DNA of 10,497 nucleotides from an uncultured Collinsella sp. (GTDB lineage Bacteria; Actinomycetota; Coriobacteriia; Coriobacteriales; Coriobacteriaceae), in NCBI GenBank assembly GCA_900541665.1, contig UQKV01000063.1:1-10497 (forward strand), in the 5' to 3' direction. Below are positions 5,889 to 10,497 of the stretch, piece after piece. A program made the translations under genes and the position numbers. Position 1 is the first letter of the stretch; each line of letters starts with the position of its first letter. The notes below the pieces were generated by a model that saw nothing but the letters and a program-made list of their open reading frames with translations, ran no database searches and was not told the origin of the DNA.

Positions 5889-7307
5889 ATGGCTTACGAC
5901 GCCAAGAAAATCTATTACCGCTTCGATGACCACTTGAGCCGACTGGTTCTGGATTACGAAGCAAGCCGCCAGATTTCGTCTGAGAGCGAAAGCCTCTACC
6001 ACGGCCTGCCGACCGACCCTTATGACGAGGGCTTGTTCGAAGAGCACAATGTCAAGCGCGGCCTGCGCAATGCCGACGGCTCGGGCGTGGTCGCGGGCCT
6101 CACTCGTATCTCGGATGTGCACGGCTACAACAAGGTCGACGGAAAGGTCGTGCCCGATCAGGGCAAGCTCACGCTTCGCGGCTACAGCATCGAGGATCTG
6201 GTCAACAATGCCCAGGCCGAGAATCGCTACGGCTACGAAGAAGTCGCCTATCTGCTTATCACGGGCTCGCTGCCCAACAAGGAAGAGCTCGACGGCTTTT
6301 GCGAGCGCCTGGGCGCCTTTAGACATCTGAGCGACGAGTACGTTAAAGAGTTCCCTATGACCACGGTGTCGTCGAGCATCATGAATGTGCTCCAGCGCGC
6401 CGTGTTGCTGCTTTACGCCTTCGACGCCGAGCCCGACGTAATTACGCCCGAGCATGAGATCGACGTCGCCATTTCCATGCTCGCACGTCTCCCGCGCATC
6501 GCCGCCTTCGCACACATGGCCTCGATCGCCAAGCTTCGCGGCTCCGAGGTTCACGTGCCGCACCCCACGCCCGGTCTCTCCACCGCCGAGACCATCCTAC
6601 AGGTCCTGCGCGGCGGCATGGCGTTCACCCGCGATGAGGCGATGCTGCTCGACGTTATGCTCATGCTGCATGCCGAGCACGGCGGCGGCAACAACTCCAC
6701 CTTCGCTTGCCGCGTGCTGTCGTCTTCGGCCACCGACCCGTATTCCGCCTACGCCGCGGCTATCGGCTCGCTCAAGGGCCCGCGCCACGGCGGTGCCAAT
6801 GCCAAGGTCGTGTCTATGCACGAGGACATCCGCGCGCATGTTTCCAACTGGGAAAATGAAGACGAGGTCGCGGCTTACCTGGGCAAGATCCTCGACAAGC
6901 AGGCCTTCGACGGCACGGGCCTCATCTACGGCATGGGCCACGCCGTCTATACGCTCAGCGACCCGCGCGCCGAGGTCTGCCGCCGTTACGCGCGCTCGCT
7001 GGCAGCCAAAAAGGACTTGGGCGAAGAATTCGCACTCATCGAGCGCATTGAGCGCCTGGCACCCCAGGTCATGCGCGACCACGGCATGACCAAGCCCATC
7101 TGCGCCAACATCGACCTGTACACGGGCTTTATCTACAAGATGCTCGGCGTGCCCGAGACGCTCTTTACGCCGCTGTTCGCCGTCGCCCGCATGGCCGGCT
7201 GGTCTGCGCACCGCATGGAAGAGCTCTTCTGCGCGCACCGTATTATTCGCCCGGCCTATCGTCCGGTGATCGAGCCGCTGGAGTACAAGCCGCTCGCTGA
7301 CCGCTAG
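5889..7307 (+). CDS. gltA: Citrate synthase
   Basis: This enzyme condenses oxaloacetate with acetyl-CoA to citrate in the cytoplasm, in anaerobes mainly to feed 2-oxoglutarate and glutamate synthesis. The product has 472 residues, longer than the 370-430 usual for bacterial enzymes, because of an N-terminal extension of roughly 60 residues. The catalytic triad is visible: His300 in GPRHGGAN, His351 in GMGHAVYTLSDPR and Asp409 in CANIDLYTGF. The oxaloacetate-region motif reads HAEHGGGNNSTF (261-272). This sequence type is known from anaerobic Firmicutes and Actinobacteria. A 2-methylcitrate synthase activity cannot be excluded from sequence alone. The start has a strong ribosome binding site (AGAGGAG, five bases upstream). 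It follows the ACT gene in the same direction and ends in front of a terminator-like hairpin. Confidence 0.95.
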   Translation: MAYDAKKIYYRFDDHLSRLVLDYEASRQISSESESLYHGLPTDPYDEGLFEEHNVKRGLRNADGSGVVAGLTRISDVHGYNKVDGKVVPDQGKLTLRGYSIEDLVNNAQAENRYGYEEVAYLLITGSLPNKEELDGFCERLGAFRHLSDEYVKEFPMTTVSSSIMNVLQRAVLLLYAFDAEPDVITPEHEIDVAISMLARLPRIAAFAHMASIAKLRGSEVHVPHPTPGLSTAETILQVLRGGMAFTRDEAMLLDVMLMLHAEHGGGNNSTFACRVLSSSATDPYSAYAAAIGSLKGPRHGGANAKVVSMHEDIRAHVSNWENEDEVAAYLGKILDKQAFDGTGLIYGMGHAVYTLSDPRAEVCRRYARSLAAKKDLGEEFALIERIERLAPQVMRDHGMTKPICANIDLYTGFIYKMLGVPETLFTPLFAVARMAGWSAHRMEELFCAHRIIRPAYRPVIEPLEYKPLADR

Positions 7308-7333
7308 GACGCGGACCGTTATAGAACTCGAGC

Positions 7334-7368
7334 GTGGCCAGGGACCCAAGCCCTTGGCCACACTTTTT
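7334..7368 (+). terminator. Intrinsic terminator after citrate synthase
   Basis: GTGGCCA plus GGG pairs with CCC, a bulged T, and TGGCCAC around a 7-base loop, followed after two bases by TTTTT. It lies 27 bases after the gltA stop and just before the ribosome binding site of the next gene. That leaves little room for a separate promoter, so some read-through into the phosphatase gene is likely. Confidence 0.75.
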
Positions 7369-7393
7369 ATGCCAGTAGAAAGGATCGCAACGA

Positions 7394-8236
7394 ATGATTG
7401 TGTTTTCCGATATGGATGGGACGCTGCTGACGAGCGATAAGCAGATGAGCGACGCCACTTGGGCAATGCTCGACGAGCTCGCACGTCGTGGCATCGAGTT
7501 TGTTCCCTGCACGGGGCGCCCGCTGTCGGGCATCTTTGAGCCCATTCTCGCCCATCCCGCCGTGCACTACGCGGTCTGCGCCAACGGCGCCAGCGTCTGG
7601 CGGCTCGACGAAGATACGCCCACCGACACCTCACGTGCTACGCGCATTTTGAGCCGACCGCTCGATTGCGGCATTGCCCACCGCATCCATCGCATTGCCG
7701 CCGGCCACGATGTGACCTTCGATATCTTCGCGGATGGACAGTGCTTCCTCCCCCGCTCGCTATACGGGCGCCTGGATGAGTTCTGCGGCGGTGACCCCCA
7801 CATCGCGGCTTCGCTCAAGCGCACACGAACACCGATCGACATGGATATCGACAGCAAGATCGACAAGGTCGAGACACTCGAACGCATCGCCATGTACTGG
7901 CACAACCCGGCCGATCGCGACGCCATCGCGGCGGCGCTCGACACGCTCGAAGGCATTGAGGTCACGCGTTCTTACACCATGAATATCGAGGTCATGGGCA
8001 AGGGCGCCACCAAGGGAACGGCCCTCACGTGGCTATGTGAGCATCTGGGCGAGCGTCTCGCCGACGCCTGGGCGTTCGGCGACAACATCAACGACATTCC
8101 CATGCTGCAGGCAGCGGGCCACGGCATGGCCATGATCAACGCCGAGTCCGAAGACCGCGAGGCCGCCGACGCCATCACCGAATACGACAACGACCACGAC
8201 GGCGTCGCCCGCACCATCATGGCCGCCCTTGCCTAG
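7394..8236 (+). CDS. Cof-type HAD-IIB family phosphatase
   Basis: This is a soluble Mg-dependent phosphatase of 280 residues. Motif I is DMDGT, with Asp6 (nucleophile) and Asp8. Motif II is Thr40 in CTGRP, motif III is Lys207 in GATKG, and motif IV is GDNINDIPML with Asp230 and Asp234. The region between motifs II and III holds the C2B-type cap that sets substrate choice. Members dephosphorylate sugar phosphates, nucleotide-type or vitamin phosphates; the substrate here cannot be told from sequence. AAAGGA, eight bases upstream, supports the start. The TAG stop lies at the edge of the dispersed repeat that begins at 8246, so the repeat may supply the end of the gene. It converges on a second phosphatase of the same class. 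Confidence 0.92.
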   Translation: MIVFSDMDGTLLTSDKQMSDATWAMLDELARRGIEFVPCTGRPLSGIFEPILAHPAVHYAVCANGASVWRLDEDTPTDTSRATRILSRPLDCGIAHRIHRIAAGHDVTFDIFADGQCFLPRSLYGRLDEFCGGDPHIAASLKRTRTPIDMDIDSKIDKVETLERIAMYWHNPADRDAIAAALDTLEGIEVTRSYTMNIEVMGKGATKGTALTWLCEHLGERLADAWAFGDNINDIPMLQAAGHGMAMINAESEDREAADAITEYDNDHDGVARTIMAALA

Positions 8237-8245
8237 TCATTGGTC

Positions 8246-8293
8246 AGTCATTGGGGACGTTCTTAAACGACTAGTCGTTGGGGACACTCTTCG
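8246..8293 (+). repeat. Copy A of a ~48-bp repeat, inverted relative to copy B
   Basis: The segment 8253-8284 is identical over 32 bases to the reverse complement of 9319-9350. Similarity extends on both sides with only about three mismatches over 48 bases (AGTCAT before it, ACTCTT after it). It contains the 14-bp perfect palindrome AACGACTAGTCGTT (8266-8279). Just before it, AGTCATTGG occurs twice (8235-8243 and 8246-8254). Confidence 0.9.
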
Positions 8294-8351
8294 CAAAAAG
8301 CTGCAAGGACTGTCCCCCACTGTCGGCAGAAAAGGAACGTCCCCATCTGCC
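8252..8351. repeat. Compound palindromic element in the convergent gap (MITE-like)
   Basis: Outer arms GGGGACGTTC (8253-8262) and GAACGTCCCC (8335-8344) enclose the palindrome of copy A and an inner pair GGGGACA/TGTCCCC (8280-8286, 8311-8317). A further pair GGCAGA/TCTGCC flanks the right arm (8325-8330, 8346-8351). About 90 bp of terminal-inverted-repeat-like DNA fills the gap between two convergent genes. It may act as a two-way terminator or be a non-autonomous mobile repeat. No transposase is encoded in it. Confidence 0.6.
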
Positions 8352-8354
8352 GGA

Positions 8355-9149
8355 TTAGGAGAGACTCTCCAGCACGCGACGGAGCTCATGCTGAACGGCG
8401 TGGTCGCGGTTGCAGCCTACGACGCGATCGGCCACCGCCTTGAGCGCGGGGCGCGCGTTTTCCATCGCGCAGCCCGTGCCGACAAAGCGAATGATCTCGT
8501 AGTCGTTCATCGAGTCGCCAAACGCCATGACCTCGTCGCGTCCAATGCCGTAATGCTCCGCGAGCTGCGCGATACCCGAGGCCTTCGACACACCAGGCTG
8601 CATGGCATCGATCCACGCGTTGCCCGAAGGCGCAAAAGTAAAGAGCTGACCAAGTTCGCGCTGTAGCACGTACGCACTGTCCATAACCGCACTGTCGTCG
8701 CAAAAGATACTCGCTTTGATGATATTTACGCTGGGATCGGGCAGCTCCCAAATGCGCTCGGCATTGGGAAGGTCCTTATCGACCTCACGCACGAACTTGC
8801 ACTCGTCATCGAGCAGGAAGGACTTGGTTCGGTCAAAGAGCGCAAGATGCAGATTGGGAAACGTCCTGACGGCTTGGGCGAGCCTTCGAATCGCCAGGTG
8901 GGAATACACCTCACGGTCTACCATCTTACCGTCGGCGTAGACCTGGGCGCCGTTAGCGGCGACAAAGTCCATCTTGTCGCGAACGGGCGCAAAGAACTCG
9001 CACAGGCGATCGTAGCGACGACCTGACGATGCGGCGAAATGCACGCCATGCTCGTGTAGCGCCAGAATCAGTTCGTAGGTCTCGGGAGGCACCTGGCCGT
9101 TTTCGTCAAGCAGTGTGCCGTCCATATCGGATGCAATCAGTTTAAACAT
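8355..9149 (-). CDS. Cof-type HAD-IIB family phosphatase, second copy
   Basis: This is a soluble phosphatase of 264 residues with the same architecture as the one at 7394. Motif I is DMDGT, with Asp8 and Asp10. Motif II is Ser42 in SSGRR, motif III is Lys189 in GVSKASG, and motif IV is GDSMNDYEII with Asp212 and Asp216. The two proteins share motifs but differ widely in the cap region, so they are probably not a recent duplication and probably differ in substrate. The ribosome binding site GGGAG lies seven bases before ATG 9149, inside a strong leader hairpin. The gene lies downstream of adenine deaminase on the same strand, with its own promoter candidate, and is enclosed by the inverted repeat copies A and B. 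A link to purine or sugar-phosphate turnover is possible but not shown. Confidence 0.93.
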   Translation of the reverse strand: MFKLIASDMDGTLLDENGQVPPETYELILALHEHGVHFAASSGRRYDRLCEFFAPVRDKMDFVAANGAQVYADGKMVDREVYSHLAIRRLAQAVRTFPNLHLALFDRTKSFLLDDECKFVREVDKDLPNAERIWELPDPSVNIIKASIFCDDSAVMDSAYVLQRELGQLFTFAPSGNAWIDAMQPGVSKASGIAQLAEHYGIGRDEVMAFGDSMNDYEIIRFVGTGCAMENARPALKAVADRVVGCNRDHAVQHELRRVLESLS

Positions 9150-9154
9150 AGAAA

Positions 9155-9216
9155 AGCTCCCTTCGGGCTTGTTGGAATCGAACGTGTATCCGATTCCAAC
9201 GTACCCAAAGGGAGCT
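9155..9216 (-). promoter_or_regulatory. Leader RNA hairpin covering the ribosome binding site
   Basis: In the 5' leader of the phosphatase gene, outer arms AGCTCCCTT and AAGGGAGCT pair perfectly over 9 bp, and inner arms GTTGGAATCG and CGATTCCAAC pair over 10 bp around a 10-base loop. The 3' outer arm of the transcript contains the ribosome binding site GGGAG. A competing short hairpin in the same transcript (AAGCCC, loop GAA, GGGAGCTT) is followed by TTTTCT and resembles an intrinsic terminator. Two alternative structures around a ribosome binding site suggest leader-based control, or a terminator for read-through from adenine deaminase. The role is inferred. Confidence 0.6.
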
Positions 9217-9219
9217 CAA

Positions 9220-9248
9220 ATAAGACTCCGCGGGCGTAAACGTTACAA
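9220..9248 (-). promoter_or_regulatory. Promoter candidate for the second phosphatase
   Basis: On the minus strand, TTGTAA (9243-9248) and TCTTAT (9220-9225) are separated by 17 bases, each matching consensus at four of six positions. Transcription would start close to the first arm of the leader hairpin, which supports the pairing of promoter and leader. Confidence 0.35.
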
Positions 9249-9311
9249 GGACCTGGCAAATAGCTCACATATGCCAGAGGCCCCACGGTCGCGACGTCAG
9301 GCGGCCCGCCA

Positions 9312-9357
9312 AAGAGTATCCCCAACGACTAGTCGTTTAAGAACGTCCCCGATGACT
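9312..9357 (-). repeat. Copy B of the ~48-bp repeat
   Basis: This is the inverted partner of copy A, with 32 identical bases (9319-9350 against 8253-8284) and similar flanks. It begins at the stop codon of adenine deaminase, whose last codons plus stop (GACTAGTCAT) resemble the internal palindrome unit 27 bases further on. The compound right half seen at copy A is absent here. Confidence 0.88.
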
Positions 9358-10497
9358 AGTCGGCGTAGGTGAAGGTTGTGACGTCGAACATGCCCTCGGG
9401 GCGGATGCGGAGCGTCGGGATGACCGGCAGGGGCAGGAAGATGATGCCCATGATGGGGTCGAGCGGCGGCTCAATACCCATGGCGCGCGCCTTGACCATA
9501 AAGTCGTCGTGCTGCGCGGCAACGTCCTCGGCCGTGCCCTCGCTCATAAGGCCACCGAGCGCCAGCGGAATGCGCGCCACGACCTCGCCGTTACGCACCA
9601 GCACGTGACCACCCTGGCCCACGGCCTCAACGGCAGCCATCATATCGGCAGCGTTATCGCCCACCACGCACACGTTGTGCGAGTCGTGGCCGATCGTGGA
9701 GGCAATGGCACCACCGGTGATGGTAAAGCCACGCACCCAGCCGCGACCGATATGCTTGCCAACCAGGCCCAGGCCAGCGGGGCCGTCGCCGTCGACGCCC
9801 TCGGCCTGCAGCGACACGCCGCGGCCATGGCGCTCGATAAGCATAATGCGACGCAAGTCCTCGTCAGTCTCGGGACGAACCATGCCCGTGATAGCCATGC
9901 CAGGGATCACATCAATAACCGCCTCGCCCGGCTTAAAGGCATAGTCGAACACGTCGAGCGATAGCTTCGGCAGCTTAACGGAAGCACGCAGCTCATCGGC
10001 AAGGGCCGCAACCTCGGCCATCTCGGGTGCAATCTCGCCCACAAAGGTGCCATCCTGCGCCACCAGAGCACCGGCGGCATACACGCGATGCGGGGCCGTG
10101 GCAAAGGTCAGGTCATCGAGCACCAGCAGGTCGGCGCGCTTGCCCGGAGCGATCGCGCCGCGGAGCTCATGCGGGTCACGACAGCCGTGGTCCAGGCCAA
10201 AGGCCTCGGCCGTGGAAAGAGACGCCATGGAGATGGCGACCACCGGGTCGATGCCGGCCTCGATGGCCACGCGGCAGGCATTGTCGATCATGCCGGTCGA
10301 AAGAGCATCGGAGGGAGCGCGATCGTCGGTCGCAAGGCAGCAGCGGCGGGCGCGGGCAGGATTCTCCAGCAGCATCGGGGACAAATTGGCCAGGTCGTGG
10401 CTGCACGTGCCCTCACGCAGCATCACATACATGCCGCGAGACAGCTTGTCGAGCGCCTCCTCGGGAATCGTCGACTCGTGGTCGGCGATAATGCCCG
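9356..10497 (-). CDS. ade: Adenine deaminase, N-terminal part outside the window
   Basis: This enzyme hydrolyses adenine to hypoxanthine and ammonia in purine salvage (amidohydrolase superfamily). About 380 residues are visible of roughly 570-600. The frame is open to the window edge: upstream of the internal ATG at 10432 it still encodes GIIADHES and REGTCSHDL, which are typical of the family, so that ATG is not the start. LATDDR carries a metal-binding Asp of the amidohydrolase domain. The C-terminal domain carries the adenine deaminase hallmark IGHDSHNVCVVG, and PEGMFDVTTFTYAD ends the protein. The stop TAG is shared with the start of repeat copy B. The second phosphatase lies 206 bases downstream on the same strand. 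Confidence 0.95.
   Translation of the reverse strand, partial: GIIADHESTIPEEALDKLSRGMYVMLREGTCSHDLANLSPMLLENPARARRCCLATDDRAPSDALSTGMIDNACRVAIEAGIDPVVAISMASLSTAEAFGLDHGCRDPHELRGAIAPGKRADLLVLDDLTFATAPHRVYAAGALVAQDGTFVGEIAPEMAEVAALADELRASVKLPKLSLDVFDYAFKPGEAVIDVIPGMAITGMVRPETDEDLRRIMLIERHGRGVSLQAEGVDGDGPAGLGLVGKHIGRGWVRGFTITGGAIASTIGHDSHNVCVVGDNAADMMAAVEAVGQGGHVLVRNGEVVARIPLALGGLMSEGTAEDVAAQHDDFMVKARAMGIEPPLDPIMGIIFLPLPVIPTLRIRPEGMFDVTTFTYAD

Noticed and set aside
5400..6563. Long minus-strand ORF (387 codons) opposite the ACT and citrate synthase genes
   Set aside because: It lies antisense to two clear genes, its product is rich in low-information residues, and it has no recognisable domain; long antisense frames are common in GC-rich DNA.
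6597..7634. Minus-strand ORF (345 codons) opposite gltA and the first phosphatase
   Set aside because: It crosses two real genes and the terminator, its Arg/Ala-rich composition is typical of a shadow frame, and it has no motif.
8229..8666. Plus-strand ORF starting in the repeat
   Set aside because: It runs antisense to the second phosphatase and has no motif.
8235..9357. CRISPR-like interpretation of the repeats
   Set aside because: There are only two copies, inverted and about 1.1 kb apart with a gene between them; no regular spacers and no cas genes.

Overview
The window looks like a chromosomal segment of a high-GC, Gram-positive-type anaerobe. Codon use, the partial TCA enzyme set, the ACT protein, the Cof-type phosphatases and the dispersed GGGGACGTTC-type intergenic repeats together suggest a Coriobacteriia gut bacterium such as Collinsella. 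That genus call is an inference from gene style, not from a marker gene. No rRNA, tRNA or CRISPR array was seen.

Left part (1-4400): an accessory module of two divergent transcription units. On the minus strand run a small secreted Cys-containing protein (3506 to 3141), a large ABC-2-type permease made of two fused, recognisably homologous halves (3074 to 852), its ATPase (846 to 106), and the start of a further ORF that leaves the window (103 to 1). On the plus strand are a four-helix DUF2975-type membrane protein and a Cro/CI-type HTH regulator. The 120-bp gap between the units holds two palindromes that could be operators. The minus-strand layout resembles bacteriocin-like peptide plus ABC-transporter operons (for example the lactococcin 972 type), but the secreted protein is not clearly a member of any family I can name.

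Middle (4401-5522): a 5'-truncated tyrosine recombinase, still carrying all its catalytic-domain signature residues, sits in the same reading frame as the HTH gene and directly behind its stop codon. It is followed by about 400 bp without a supported gene that contains a GC-rich hairpin. This marks the scar edge of a past mobile element.

Right part (5523-10497): core metabolism. An ACT-domain protein precedes citrate synthase, and a terminator-like hairpin closes that unit. A Cof-type HAD phosphatase follows on the plus strand. A second Cof-type phosphatase and the C-terminal two thirds of adenine deaminase lie on the minus strand. The second phosphatase is bracketed by inverted copies of a roughly 48-bp repeat. 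One copy starts at the stop codon of the first phosphatase and the other at the stop codon of adenine deaminase. The second phosphatase also has a strong 62-nt leader hairpin that buries its ribosome binding site.
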